Below, piece after piece: positions 1 to 7,972 of a DNA stretch of 64,000 nt (position 1 is its first letter; each line of letters starts with the position of its first letter). The translations under genes and the position numbers were made by a program. The notes beneath the pieces were generated by a model that had not been told where the DNA came from, ran no database searches, and saw nothing but the letters and a program-made list of their open reading frames with translations. This DNA comes from Acidobacteriota bacterium (lineage in GTDB: Bacteria > Acidobacteriota > Blastocatellia > Pyrinomonadales > Pyrinomonadaceae), in contig QHXQ01000026.1 in assembly GCA_003223935.1 (NCBI GenBank), positions 19,452-83,451 on the forward strand, read 5' to 3'.

Positions 1-321
1 GTAATTGGTGATCAGCCCATCCCTTCCGGGCAGCAGTTACCTGATGCGCCCGTGAAGATTATTTATCTGCCAAACCAGTGTCCGCCAAGTGTAACAGGAT
101 TACAAACCGGTCGTATGCCATTGATTATAAAACTGCGCATGATGCTGAATAGAGACGGCACAGTTTCAAATGTTACTCCGGTCGAGACATCGGTTGTTGC
201 GACTGAAACGCAGCGTGCCGTTGAATACGCCAAGCAAATGCAATTCAGTCCAGCAATTGTCGGTGGGCAATATGTTGATACAGAGCAACTCGTCGAAATT
301 TGTCCGTTGGGTGGCCAATAG
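1..321 (+). CDS. TonB C-terminal-domain protein, 5'-truncated
   Basis: The reading frame is open from the first base and ends at TAG 319-321, so the start lies outside the window. The visible part has the TonB-C pattern: a beta strand, a D-G-T-V-S-N-V turn, a helix with E-Y-A-K, then Q-F-S-P-A followed by a G-G and a last strand. This domain normally lets an energy transducer touch outer-membrane receptors, but many acidobacterial proteins carry it without known partners. A second TonB-C protein lies at 53538-53942. The gene ends 10 bp before the BMC aldolase, so transcription may continue into it. The family call is fairly safe; its role is not known. Confidence 0.7.
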   Translation, partial: VIGDQPIPSGQQLPDAPVKIIYLPNQCPPSVTGLQTGRMPLIIKLRMMLNRDGTVSNVTPVETSVVATETQRAVEYAKQMQFSPAIVGGQYVDTEQLVEICPLGGQ

Positions 322-331
322 GTTGAATTAG

Positions 332-1138
332 ATGGACGAACAGACCGCGCGGCGCGAGATTGTGCGCGTCGGCCAGTTGATGTATGAGCGCAGTTACGTC
401 GTCTCGTCGGACGGCAATGTGAGCGTGCGTCTGGACGATGGGCGCGTGGTGGCGACGCCGACGCAGACGTGCAAGGGGCGGATGACGGAAGAGATGTTAG
501 CCGTCACCGATCTGGACGGCAAGCCGCTTAATGAGCGCAAGGCGTCGAGCGAGTTGGCGATGCACCTGCTCATCTATCGGGAGCGGCCCGACGTGCACGC
601 GGTCTGTCACGCGCACCCGCCGCATGGGTCGGCGTTTGCGGTCGCGGGGCTGGCGATTGATCAGCCGATCTTGTCGGAAGTGATCTTGACGTTGGGCTGC
701 GTACCGCTCGCGGAGTATGGCACGCCTTCGACCGACGAGTTGACCGAGGCGATGCGCCCGCTCGTCAAACATCACAACGCGCTCTTGATGGCGAATCACG
801 GCGCGGTCGCTTACGGCGCGGACGTGTGGCAAGCGTTCGACCGGCTCGAAACTTTGGAGCACACGGCCAAGATCGCCATCCTCGCGCGCGCCGTCGGCGG
901 CCCGCGCAATCTGCCGCCCGACGCGATTGAGAAACTGATCAACGTGCGCGAAGCCGCCGGCTATTTGGACGAACGCGCGCGTTGCCAGTCTTGCGGCTAC
1001 CTACACGAGACGCAGATCACTTGTCCGACAGGCGAGCGCGCGAGTGTTAGTGCGACGACGAACGGCGCGAGTAAGATCAGTCTGACGCGCGAAGAGTTGA
1101 TCGAGTTATTGGCGCAGGCAACGAATATGAATAAATAG
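332..1138 (+). CDS. BMC-associated class II aldolase (fuculose/rhamnulose-phosphate type)
   Basis: A 268-aa class II aldolase/adducin-family protein that would cleave a deoxy-sugar 1-phosphate into DHAP and lactaldehyde using a divalent metal. E74 (in S-S-E), H93 and H95 (HAHPPHG) and H156 (NHGAVAYG) match the catalytic glutamate and metal-binding histidines. The family core ends near residue 200. The rest is an extension with C218-x2-C221 and C231, then a short amphipathic helix (about 249-263, LTREELIELLAQ) that looks like a BMC encapsulation peptide. It is the first gene of the shell operon. Substrate (fuculose-, rhamnulose- or another phosphate) cannot be told from sequence alone. Confidence 0.85.
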   Translation: MDEQTARREIVRVGQLMYERSYVVSSDGNVSVRLDDGRVVATPTQTCKGRMTEEMLAVTDLDGKPLNERKASSELAMHLLIYRERPDVHAVCHAHPPHGSAFAVAGLAIDQPILSEVILTLGCVPLAEYGTPSTDELTEAMRPLVKHHNALLMANHGAVAYGADVWQAFDRLETLEHTAKIAILARAVGGPRNLPPDAIEKLINVREAAGYLDERARCQSCGYLHETQITCPTGERASVSATTNGASKISLTREELIELLAQATNMNK

Positions 1139-1217
1139 TGAATCGTGAATGGAGCCGACTTTGCTCTATTCGCTATTTACGATTTACTATTGACGAGCCA
1201 AACGATTTACGATTCAC
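1138..1217. repeat. Imperfect inverted repeat before the BMC shell genes
   Basis: GTGAATCGTGAAT at 1138-1150 faces ACGATTCAC at 1209-1217 (9-bp perfect core), with an AT-rich centre made of related words (CGATTTAC, CTATTTAC). It starts on the aldolase stop codon and fills the gap to the BMC-H gene. It belongs to the same architectural class as the other intergenic hairpins of this window and could tune the aldolase:shell ratio by partial termination or RNA processing; that role is inference. Confidence 0.5.
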
Positions 1218-1239
1218 GAATTGATAGGAGCGAGAGTAA

Positions 1240-1524
1240 ATGCCCCAAGAAGCACTCGGCATGGTTGAGACGAAAGGTCTCGTGGCGATGATTGAGGCGG
1301 CAGACGCGATGGTCAAGGCCGCGAACGTGACGCTCGTGGGTTACGAGAAGATCGGCGCGGGCTTTGTGACCGCGATTGTGCGCGGCGACGTGGCGGCGGT
1401 GAAGGCTGCGACGGATGCGGGCGCGGCGGCAGCACGGCGCGTCGGCGAACTCGTGAGCGTCCACGTCATCCCGCGCCCGCACGGCAGCGTGGATGAAGCG
1501 TTGCCCATCGGTCATCAAGGCTAA
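1240..1524 (+). CDS. BMC-H hexameric microcompartment shell protein
   Basis: A 94-aa single BMC domain, the usual length for PduA/EutM/CcmK-type shell proteins that tile the facets of a polyhedral organelle. The opening [18 protein letters not shown], then [20 protein letters not shown] and the late S-V-H-V-I-P-R-P-H are diagnostic for the fold. AGGAG at 1226-1230 gives a good ribosome site for the ATG at 1240. It is the only BMC-H in view and no tandem BMC-T gene is present. Next gene starts 6 bp downstream. Confidence 0.95.
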   Translation: MPQEALGMVETKGLVAMIEAADAMVKAANVTLVGYEKIGAGFVTAIVRGDVAAVKAATDAGAAAARRVGELVSVHVIPRPHGSVDEALPIGHQG

Positions 1525-1530
1525 GCGCCG

Positions 1531-1803
1531 ATGATTATCGCGCGCATACTCGGCACGGTCGTCTCGACGCAGAAGGACGAACGGCTCAAGGGCAAGAAAC
1601 TGCTGATCGTCCGGCCGCTCAACTTGGACGGAACGGAGACGAGCGGCTACGTCGTCGCGGTGGACACGGTCGGCGCGGGCTTTCACGAGCGCGTGCTGGT
1701 CGTCGCCGGTTCAAGCGCGCGACTCGCCGAAGGCATGAAGGACGCGCCCGTTGATGCCGCGATTGTCGGTGTCATTGACACAGTTGATCTCATCAACGAT
1801 TGA
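1531..1803 (+). CDS. BMC-P pentameric vertex protein (EutN/CcmL family), copy 1
   Basis: A 90-aa EutN/CcmL-family protein. It begins with the family's M-I-I-A-R-I-L-G-T-V-V-S-T-Q-K pattern, has K-K-L-L-I-V-R-P-L, V-A-V-D-T-V-G-A-G and the terminal A-A-I-V-G-V-I-D. Pentamers of this fold cap shell vertices. It lies 6 bp after the BMC-H gene and 3 bp before copy 2. Three consecutive paralogues are a known feature of aldolase-type BMC loci such as the PVM-type, where they may occupy different vertices. Confidence 0.95.
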   Translation: MIIARILGTVVSTQKDERLKGKKLLIVRPLNLDGTETSGYVVAVDTVGAGFHERVLVVAGSSARLAEGMKDAPVDAAIVGVIDTVDLIND

Positions 1804-1806
1804 ACG

Positions 1807-2094
1807 ATGCAGTTAGCACGAGTCATCGGGACGGTTGTGGCGACGGTGAAGAACGATTCGCTGGAGGGGCGTAAGCTGCTCGTGATTCAATCGCTCGATG
1901 GTGAGTTGCGCCCGCAAGGCGCGCCGCTCGTGGCGCTTGATGCGATTGGCGCTGGCGTCGGCGAGTTGGTCTTTTGGTGTCGCGGCAAAGAGGCGAGCTT
2001 TCCGTTCAAACGCGAGGACACGCCGACCGATTGCACGATTATCGGCATCGTTGATTCGGACAGACACGTGACGCGCGGGAGTGCGACGCGATGA
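1807..2094 (+). CDS. BMC-P pentameric vertex protein (EutN/CcmL family), copy 2
   Basis: A 95-aa paralogue: M-Q-L-A-R-V-I-G-T-V-V-A-T-V-K start, R-K-L-L-V-I-Q-S-L, V-A-L-D-A-I-G-A-G-V-G and a final T-I-I-G-I-V-D-S. It differs from its neighbours by F-W-C-R-G-K-E in place of the usual V-L-V-V-x-G-S-S stretch, in the region that lines the pentamer pore in known structures, so its pore may differ. Its stop overlaps the ATG of copy 3 (ATGA at 2091-2094), suggesting translational coupling. Confidence 0.93.
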   Translation: MQLARVIGTVVATVKNDSLEGRKLLVIQSLDGELRPQGAPLVALDAIGAGVGELVFWCRGKEASFPFKREDTPTDCTIIGIVDSDRHVTRGSATR

Positions 2095-2384
2095 TCATTG
2101 CGCGTGTCATCGGCAACGTCGTGGCGACGCAGAAGAACGAGCGTTACGCGAACGCGCGCGTGATGCTCTGTCAACCCGTCACGCCGGAAGGCGCGGAGAC
2201 GGGCGCGACGTTGATCGCACTCGATGCTGTTGATGCAGGCGTCGGCGATGTGGTGTTAGTCGTGCAGGAAGGTTGGAGCGCTTCGACGACGGCGACGGGT
2301 GAGCCGGGCGCAGCGATTGATTCGGCGATTGTTGGCGTAGTTGATCGAATTGATCTGCTGACCGAGGAAGGGAGGACGCGATGA
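2091..2384 (+). CDS. BMC-P pentameric vertex protein (EutN/CcmL family), copy 3
   Basis: A 97-aa third vertex paralogue with M-I-I-A-R-V-I-G-N-V-V-A-T-Q-K at the start, A-L-D-A-V-D-A-G-V-G-D-V-V-L-V-V in the middle and A-I-V-G-V-V-D-R-I-D-L at the end. It carries a slightly longer insert (E-G-W-S-A-S-T-T-A-T-G-E-P-G) than copy 1. Start and stop overlap both neighbours by 4 nt, so it is translated as part of the tight shell operon. Confidence 0.93.
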   Translation: MIIARVIGNVVATQKNERYANARVMLCQPVTPEGAETGATLIALDAVDAGVGDVVLVVQEGWSASTTATGEPGAAIDSAIVGVVDRIDLLTEEGRTR

Positions 2385-2833
2385 GCACAGAACAAGATCG
2401 AGCGCGCGCTTTGGCTGAGCGCATCGCGGCCCGCCTCGCACGCGAACCGGAGCGCGCGGCCAACGACACAGACGCTGATGTCGGTCACGAACTGGCCGCC
2501 CTGCGCGCCACACTCGGCGAGATGCAACAACGCCTCGCACACATCGAATCACACGTCGGGCACACGGACGAGCGCGCGCACGAAGAACGCGCAGCCCACG
2601 TATCAACTCAACAACGCAGCACAACCGACCAACCGGCACGCACGTCCGTGCCGCCGCATTGGACGACGAGCACGTACATTCCCGTCGTGCAGCATCCGAG
2701 TCAGGAACGCTTCGGCATCGGCGAGGCAGTCGAAGAGTTGGTTGATTACTTCGAGCGCGAGAAGGTCTGCAACGTCGAGCCGGGCGGCAAGCCTTGCGAC
2801 CATTGCGCGATGTGTAGTTCGCGCGGGTTCTGA
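2381..2833 (+). CDS. Unknown protein of the BMC operon with C-x8-C-x2-C-x2-C tail
   Basis: A 150-aa protein not recognised as a named family. Residues 3-23 form an Arg/Ala-rich amphipathic helix (RARALAERIAARLARE) like N-terminal BMC encapsulation peptides. Residues 36-58 are a second helix (coiled-coil like), 60-95 are polar and probably disordered, and the last 25 residues carry four cysteines at 130, 139, 142 and 145, with H141. The cysteine spacing could bind Zn or an Fe-S cluster. It overlaps the third vertex gene by 4 nt and is the last gene of the operon, so a lumen cargo or cargo-shell adaptor is a reasonable guess, not a shown role. Confidence 0.75.
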   Translation: MSTEQDRARALAERIAARLAREPERAANDTDADVGHELAALRATLGEMQQRLAHIESHVGHTDERAHEERAAHVSTQQRSTTDQPARTSVPPHWTTSTYIPVVQHPSQERFGIGEAVEELVDYFEREKVCNVEPGGKPCDHCAMCSSRGF

Positions 2834-2967
2834 ACCGAGTGAACTGATAGCGGCTCGCAGATGAGTTACGACCCGCTACCGCAGGCGTGCTGACGAACCT
2901 AGTCAGCACGCCGTTATTATCCTCAATAATTCAAACTCAACAGATCGCTCAGCCGCGCAGCAGAGGC

Positions 2968-5235
2968 TTAAGGGTGTTTCTTGCCTCCGCCGCCCGGTGG
3001 CCGCCCGCTCGGTGGCGGTTGCGGTTTCGCAGCTTGCGGCGGTGGCCCTTGTCTGCGTTCCACCTGTGGTTGTGGCTGAGCCTGTGGCGGACGCATCTGC
3101 GCAGGCGGTCGTCGCTCCTCTCGCTGTGGCTGCGCTCGCTGCGGCGGCGCAGGTGGCGGCACGGGGCGCGGCTGCGCAGACACAGGCGGTCGGACTACTT
3201 GTGGTCGCGGTTGCGGCTGAGCCTGTGGCCGAGCCGCAGGCGGCGCAGGCGTCTGTTGCACGTGCCGACGCTCTTGTTGCGCTCGCTGCACAGCAGCTTG
3301 GCGGGCCTGTATCGCGGCGGCTCGATTGGCCTCTCTGTGCGCTTCGATCTGTTGCTGCATGGCCGCGCGTTGCTGTTGTTGGGCCGCCGACATCTGTTGG
3401 CGCTCAGCCTGTCGCTGTGCTCTGAGCGTTTGACCTACTTGTTCACCTTGCGCTCGTTGTGCAGCCGGCTGCTGCGCTCTTTCATTAGCTGCTGGCGGAG
3501 CGGCGTTGTTCGGTTGCACTAATACTTGCTGGCGCGCAGCATTGCGCTCGGCCTGTTGCTGCTGTCGTTGCAACTGCTCCAACTGATGACGTGCGCTGTG
3601 GTCGCCGCGCGCAGCCTGCGCCGCGAGCGCGGCCATCTGTTGAGCGCGCGCTTGATCAACGACGGGTTGTTGCGCGACGGTCGCCTGTCGCTCGTCTCTG
3701 AACTGCAACTTCTGCGCGCGCTGCTTATCCGGTACAGCCTCGACCCGTAGTGCCTGCGCCAAGTCTCTTCTAAACGGCGGCGCAACCGGCGCGGTGCTGG
3801 TGATGACGCGCGTGTTGTCCAGCCGCCGCGCGATCTCTGGCGGCACATCTATCCTGCGGCGCGCGGCGACGGTCTGCATGGCCGCTTGGCGCAACTGATC
3901 AACGGCGAGCGGATCGAGCACCGGCCGAACATTAGCGAGCGTCTGCGGCTCAACTCTTGTGACGACGCGCCGATCTATGACGCGATTGAAATCTTGAGTG
4001 GGCACAACCGTCACGGCTCCGGGCACGCTGAGGTTGACGACTTGCTGCTGCACGATCTGCGTCTGCGTGAGATAGTGCGGTTGCCAGTCCGCGCTGTAGT
4101 ATCTGGGCGCGTATGGATCGCCCGGCGCTAATGGCACCCAGCCGATCTCGTTCGCTTGCGTCAACGGCACAAACGCGACGAGCGCGGGCGCATAAGCCGG
4201 CTGCGTGTTGATGCTATCCGGCACCCAGAACCATTGATTAGACAGATACGCCCAACGACCGTAGTGATAAGGCGCATAGCCCCACGGCTCGGTTGAAACC
4301 CAAGTCAAGCCATACGGTTCATCCGTCGTCCAGTAGCCTTGTTGATATGGCACCCAAGCCGTATCAACGCGCGGATGCCAGCAGTAACCATAACCGCTCA
4401 CGTCCTGCCAGTCGCCATAGTAGTCTAGGTCTTCGACGCCCGGTATGATGTCAGGCACATACTGGTAGCTGACGTAACGATTGTATGGATCGTAGTAGTA
4501 AGGATCGTTCAAGTAAGCGTCATAGTTGCTATAGCGCCCGTCGTAGAGGTTTGGATATTGATAGCTGTAGTAATCGTTCAATAGATTCCCGGCGTAATTC
4601 GGCGCGAGGCGTGACAGCACGACATCAGCGGCGGTCTGCCTGACGAGCGTCAGCACCTCGCCTTTACCGATCTGCCCGCTCCCGCCGAGGCCGACCACCT
4701 GCGCCAGCCCACTCAGCACAGAGACGACGGTGTTGCCGTTATCATTGATGCCAACCTCATAGAGTCCCGGTTGATTTAGATCGACGGCACAGAGCGGTGT
4801 GCCGACTTCAAATAGCTCGCCGGGCGCGAGCGCGCCGACATCGAACACGGCCGAGCCATCGCGCAACGCAAGTTGAGTTCTACGATTTGACAGAGACAAC
4901 ACGTCGAGCGACGAGCGCGGATTGAGCCGCGCGAAGTTGCGGCCGGTGAAGGCGAGACTGGCGCGCGAGTTGTCGCGCGCGTAGATGCGATCTCCGACCG
5001 TAATGGGCACGTTCGGCGTGGCTGCAATCCACTGCGTAGCTGCGCCATTATTATTATCAAGACTGCGAGCCAATCCCACCGCTCCATCCACCCGCTCAAT
5101 GCGCGCGGCACTCGGCAGCGCTTGAGCCTGTGCGGTCGTTTCGTGTTTGTTCCAGAGCGCAACGGCTACGCCGCCGAGTAGTGCGCCGAGCAATGCGATG
5201 ACAGTTAAGTGCGGCCAAACTTTTAGCTTGTTCAT
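2968..5235 (-). CDS. FecR-domain / DUF6600-type envelope protein with Gln-Pro-rich tail
   Basis: A protein of about 755 aa. The start at 5235 is chosen because the minus strand has GGGGAGG about 12 nt upstream and the product begins with MNKLKVWPHL and one membrane segment. Next comes a FecR-like beta domain (V-D-G-A-V-G-L-A-R..., V-G-D-R-I-Y, R-A-S-L-A-F), then a Tyr/Trp-rich region with W-H-P and G-R-W-A-Y repeats as in DUF6600 proteins. The C-terminal third is Ala/Gln/Arg coiled coil ending in a long Pro/Gln stretch and G-G-G-G-K-K-H-P. Likely anchored in the inner membrane and exposed outside the cytoplasm; function unknown. An upstream in-frame Met at 5265 is possible. Confidence 0.75.
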   Translation of the reverse strand: MNKLKVWPHLTVIALLGALLGGVAVALWNKHETTAQAQALPSAARIERVDGAVGLARSLDNNNGAATQWIAATPNVPITVGDRIYARDNSRASLAFTGRNFARLNPRSSLDVLSLSNRRTQLALRDGSAVFDVGALAPGELFEVGTPLCAVDLNQPGLYEVGINDNGNTVVSVLSGLAQVVGLGGSGQIGKGEVLTLVRQTAADVVLSRLAPNYAGNLLNDYYSYQYPNLYDGRYSNYDAYLNDPYYYDPYNRYVSYQYVPDIIPGVEDLDYYGDWQDVSGYGYCWHPRVDTAWVPYQQGYWTTDEPYGLTWVSTEPWGYAPYHYGRWAYLSNQWFWVPDSINTQPAYAPALVAFVPLTQANEIGWVPLAPGDPYAPRYYSADWQPHYLTQTQIVQQQVVNLSVPGAVTVVPTQDFNRVIDRRVVTRVEPQTLANVRPVLDPLAVDQLRQAAMQTVAARRRIDVPPEIARRLDNTRVITSTAPVAPPFRRDLAQALRVEAVPDKQRAQKLQFRDERQATVAQQPVVDQARAQQMAALAAQAARGDHSARHQLEQLQRQQQQAERNAARQQVLVQPNNAAPPAANERAQQPAAQRAQGEQVGQTLRAQRQAERQQMSAAQQQQRAAMQQQIEAHREANRAAAIQARQAAVQRAQQERRHVQQTPAPPAARPQAQPQPRPQVVRPPVSAQPRPVPPPAPPQRAQPQREERRPPAQMRPPQAQPQPQVERRQGPPPQAAKPQPPPSGRPPGGGGKKHP

Positions 5236-5501
5236 AAGAGCTGCAACCCTCCCCTTGATATCCATGTTGCTACATCGTAAACTTGCAAAGGCCATGCCGA
5301 TTTTTTGCCCGTGAAGGGATAGAGCCTTAAATGTTTGGAGATTGTAATCGGCGGAGATGGAATGAGAGGGAATGTTGTGATTCGAATAAATTCTCGTGAG
5401 CGCAAGCACAAGCGCGCTAGACCATACGGTATGCAAGCGAACACAATCTCGAATAGCGCGCCAACGTTAGTGTTCGTTATTAACGCCGACAGATAAAGGA
5501 A

Positions 5502-5530
5502 GAGGCCGCTGCGCATCTGGCAGCGGCCTC
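5502..5530 (-). terminator. Rho-independent terminator after lemA, in the lemA-FecR gap
   Basis: GAGGCCGCTG (5502-5511) pairs perfectly with CAGCGGCCTC (5521-5530). On the minus strand the stem is followed by TTCCTTTATCT; on the plus strand by TCTCTATTTT, so it could work both ways. It sits 20 bp after the lemA stop. The rest of 5236-5550 should hold the FecR-gene leader and promoter, but no convincing promoter boxes were seen. Confidence 0.75.
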
Positions 5531-5550
5531 TCTCTATTTTCACATGGCGA

Positions 5551-6189
5551 CTAACGCGAGTTTGAGTTGCCTTGATTGCGCCGCAAGGATTCGGAGTTGA
5601 TGGTCGGCGCTTGACGCGCGCGATCTTCGGCTTGGAAGTAAGGCTCTTCTTTGAAGCCGTAAATCTTGGCGGCGATCACCATCGGGAACTGACCGCGCGC
5701 AGTGTTGTAGTCTTGCACCGCAGTATTGTAATCCTGCCGCGCGACGGCGATGCGGTTCTCCGTGCCTTCGAGCGAATCTTGAAATTTCTGGAAGCTCTCG
5801 CTCGAACGTAGTTGCGGATAGTTTTCAACGAGCGACAGCAACCGGCCGATTGTCCCGCCGAAGCTATTGTTCGCCGCGATGATCTTCTCTTTCTGTTCGG
5901 GCGACTTGTCGCCATTCTCGCCCTGCGGCGGTTCATGCGTCGCGTTGAGCAACTGCGAGCGCGCCTGCGCGATCTGGCCGAAGACCTCTTGCTCTTGCAC
6001 GCCCGCTGCCTTCGCCGCCTCGAACAGATTCGGAATCAGATCGGCACGGCGCTGCAACTGCGCCTCGATGTTCGCCCACTTAGCCTTAACGTTCTGCTGT
6101 TTGGTTTGCAGCGTGTTATAGCCACACCCGCTCGCGGTCGCAGCGATGAAGACCACTGCGCCAAGTAACAGAATTTGCTTCTTGTTCAT
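5551..6189 (-). CDS. LemA family lipoprotein
   Basis: A 212-aa LemA-family protein. The N-terminus MNKKQILLLGAVVFIAATASGCGY is a lipoprotein signal (lipobox A-S-G-C), and G-Y-N-T-L-Q-T-K-Q-Q-N-V-K-A-K-W-A-N-I-E followed by Q-R-R-A-D-L-I-P-N-L is the family signature for its long helical hairpin. The start has GGAGAG 6-7 nt upstream on the minus strand. LemA genes are often near TPM-domain (YgcG-like) genes; here one lies two genes upstream at 7124-7972. Role unknown; envelope stress or membrane maintenance has been proposed for the family. Confidence 0.92.
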   Translation of the reverse strand: MNKKQILLLGAVVFIAATASGCGYNTLQTKQQNVKAKWANIEAQLQRRADLIPNLFEAAKAAGVQEQEVFGQIAQARSQLLNATHEPPQGENGDKSPEQKEKIIAANNSFGGTIGRLLSLVENYPQLRSSESFQKFQDSLEGTENRIAVARQDYNTAVQDYNTARGQFPMVIAAKIYGFKEEPYFQAEDRARQAPTINSESLRRNQGNSNSR

Positions 6190-6261
6190 ACTTTCTCTCC
6201 TTCAACTACAAATGACACTCTACAGAGACGAATGAAAACTCGCGCCAGCGACGCGGGCGGC

Positions 6262-6996
6262 TCAGGCCGCGACGTTCATACGATCCACGGTGGCGACGAC
6301 GCGCTCGATCTGCGCCAGATACGCGGCGAACAGTTCGTTGGCCTCTACGTCTGTGTCCGGGCGCGCGTCCTGCTCGCGCAAATCGAAGATACTTTCAAAC
6401 GGTTCGCCGTCAAGCCCGAGTTGCTTGACGGTCGCGCGCACGATGTCGCGTTTGAGGACGGGCGGTTCCATACCGCTCAACAGCAACACCGGCGCGAATA
6501 GCACGGCGAAGCTCGTCAAACTGTCGCTCATCAGGTCGCACAGTTTCTCGATGGAGATGGACGCTGGGATGTAGAGCCGGCGTAACTGAATCAGTTTGCT
6601 CCGTAATTCGTACTCGGTCTGATGGCGCAGGTTCGCGTTCGTCAAGCGCAACGTCTCGAACGGGTCAACGCCGTAGAGCACGACGCGCGCGCGGCTCATC
6701 TGTTGAAACTCAATCGGGAACACATCGGCCGCATCGTTCAATTCGTCGAGCGTGAAATAGACCGGCAGCGGATGGCCCAAACGCTGCCACTCACGCATCG
6801 GCGCTTGCGCCAGACGCAAATCCTCCGGTGTGATCCGGTGCAAAGCGATGAGCAGGTTGTAATCCGAACTCTGCACTTCGCGGTCGCCCGCCGCCGCCGA
6901 GCCATACATCAACACGGAGGCAAGGTTCTCGCCATGCGTCGCCTGCAAGTCACCAATCAAATGATTGAGCGCTTCATGCGCAACCTGATTAGCCAT
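6262..6996 (-). CDS. Nucleotidyltransferase-fold protein
   Basis: A 244-aa protein. Residues 20-55 contain S-V-L-M-Y-G-S-A-A-A-G-D followed by S-D-Y-N-L-L-I-A, the G-S...D-x-D core of the polymerase-beta nucleotidyltransferase fold, but with Asn where the second metal-binding Asp is expected. A third acidic residue may come from the later E-F-Q/D-P-F region. The C-terminal half is helical. It lies between lemA and the TPM gene on the same strand. Substrate unknown; the D-to-N change leaves open whether it is catalytic, so it may be a binding or regulatory version of the fold. Confidence 0.7.
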   Translation of the reverse strand: MANQVAHEALNHLIGDLQATHGENLASVLMYGSAAAGDREVQSSDYNLLIALHRITPEDLRLAQAPMREWQRLGHPLPVYFTLDELNDAADVFPIEFQQMSRARVVLYGVDPFETLRLTNANLRHQTEYELRSKLIQLRRLYIPASISIEKLCDLMSDSLTSFAVLFAPVLLLSGMEPPVLKRDIVRATVKQLGLDGEPFESIFDLREQDARPDTDVEANELFAAYLAQIERVVATVDRMNVAA

Positions 6997-7008
6997 AAAC
7001 CTCCAAAG

Positions 7009-7122
7009 GCTGTCCGCTGTCCATAGTCAGTTGTCCGTCGTTCTTTGTTTGGTTGGTCGCCCGTTTCATCTTTAGCGTTCAACGTGCACAGCAGACGCAA
7101 CTGACAACTGACTACGGACAGC
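7009..7122. repeat. Long imperfect inverted repeat between two minus-strand genes
   Basis: Left arm 7009-7040 (GCTGTCCGCTGTCCATAGTC then AGTTGTCCGTCG) faces right arm 7097-7122 (GCAACTGACAACTGACTACG then GACAGC). The arms are made of related short words (TGTCC, CAGTTGTC). The right arm ends 1 bp before the TPM-protein stop. Same class as the other intergenic hairpins in this window. Confidence 0.65.
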
Positions 7123-7123
7123 T

Positions 7124-7972
7124 TTACCAGCTTCCGCCAGCACCGCCGCCGCCGAAATCACCGCCGCCACCGAAACCGCCAAAGCCGCCGGAGCTACCGC
7201 TTGCGCCGCCGAAGCCGCCGCCACCCCAACCGCTCGAACTGCTGCGCCCGCTACTGCCCATTGCGTTGAAGAGCGTGTTGAGCAACAGCAAGTTCATACA
7301 ACCACTGCCGCCGCCACCGCGCCGCCGGTTCGACAGGATGAAGATGAGCACGATCAGAATAATGAAGGCAATGCCGCAAGGCGAAAACCCCAAACCACTG
7401 TTGCCGCCACTGCGCTGACGTGGGTGATACGCTTGGCTCTGATCAAGGCCCGCAATGCTGAAGCCGCGCTTCTCTGCAAGCGTGGCGACGTAGGTCTCGA
7501 CTGTGTCGGAGATGCCTTTCGCGTAGTTGCCCTGTTTGAACGGCGGCACGAGTCGCTCGCGTTGAATCTGACCTAGCAGCCCATCAGGTAAGTCGCCTTC
7601 AAGATGTCTGCTCACTTGCGTCTGGTATTTGTGATCGTTGATGGCCACGAGCAGAATCAATCCGGCCTGATCGCTCTCCTTCGAACCGATGCCCCAGCCG
7701 CGCGCCACTGCCAGCGTGTAATCGAAGATGTCCTGATCACCAGTCGTCGGCACAGTCACGACGGCGAACTCGATATCGGCGCGGTCTTTCAAATTTTGCA
7801 GAATCGTTTCCAGCCGCGCCTTCGTCGCCGCATCAATTACATTTGCGTAGTCGTTGACGAAGCCCGTAGGCGGCGGCAGCGGCGACTGTGTCGTCTGCGC
7901 ATGCGCCAAGCGGCTGCACAGCAAGCAGAGGAGTAGGACGAAAAGGCTGCGTATAAATATGCGTCGGTTCAT
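7124..7972 (-). CDS. TPM-domain (YgcG/Psb32-like) membrane protein with Gly-rich tail
   Basis: About 282 aa from the Met at 7972 (an upstream in-frame Met at 8011 is less likely, as MNRRIFIRSLFVLLLCLLC starts a clean signal peptide cut after A-H-A-Q). The TPM domain follows (F-V-N-D-Y-A-N-V-I-D, D-I-E-F-A-V-V-T-V, G-W-G-I-G-S-K-E-S-D-Q-A-G-L-I-L-L-V-A). A membrane helix (I-A-F-I-I-L-I-V-L-I-F-I-L-S) comes next, then R-R-R-G-G-G-G and a Gly/Ser/Phe-rich tail ending G-G-A-G-G-S-W. This layout matches the YgcG family, often encoded with LemA. Exact function unknown. Confidence 0.88.
   Translation of the reverse strand: MNRRIFIRSLFVLLLCLLCSRLAHAQTTQSPLPPPTGFVNDYANVIDAATKARLETILQNLKDRADIEFAVVTVPTTGDQDIFDYTLAVARGWGIGSKESDQAGLILLVAINDHKYQTQVSRHLEGDLPDGLLGQIQRERLVPPFKQGNYAKGISDTVETYVATLAEKRGFSIAGLDQSQAYHPRQRSGGNSGLGFSPCGIAFIILIVLIFILSNRRRGGGGSGCMNLLLLNTLFNAMGSSGRSSSSGWGGGGFGGASGSSGGFGGFGGGGDFGGGGAGGSW

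Noticed and set aside
1139..1239. Riboswitch between the aldolase and the BMC-H gene
   Set aside because: Only an AT-rich inverted repeat is visible; no known aptamer core.
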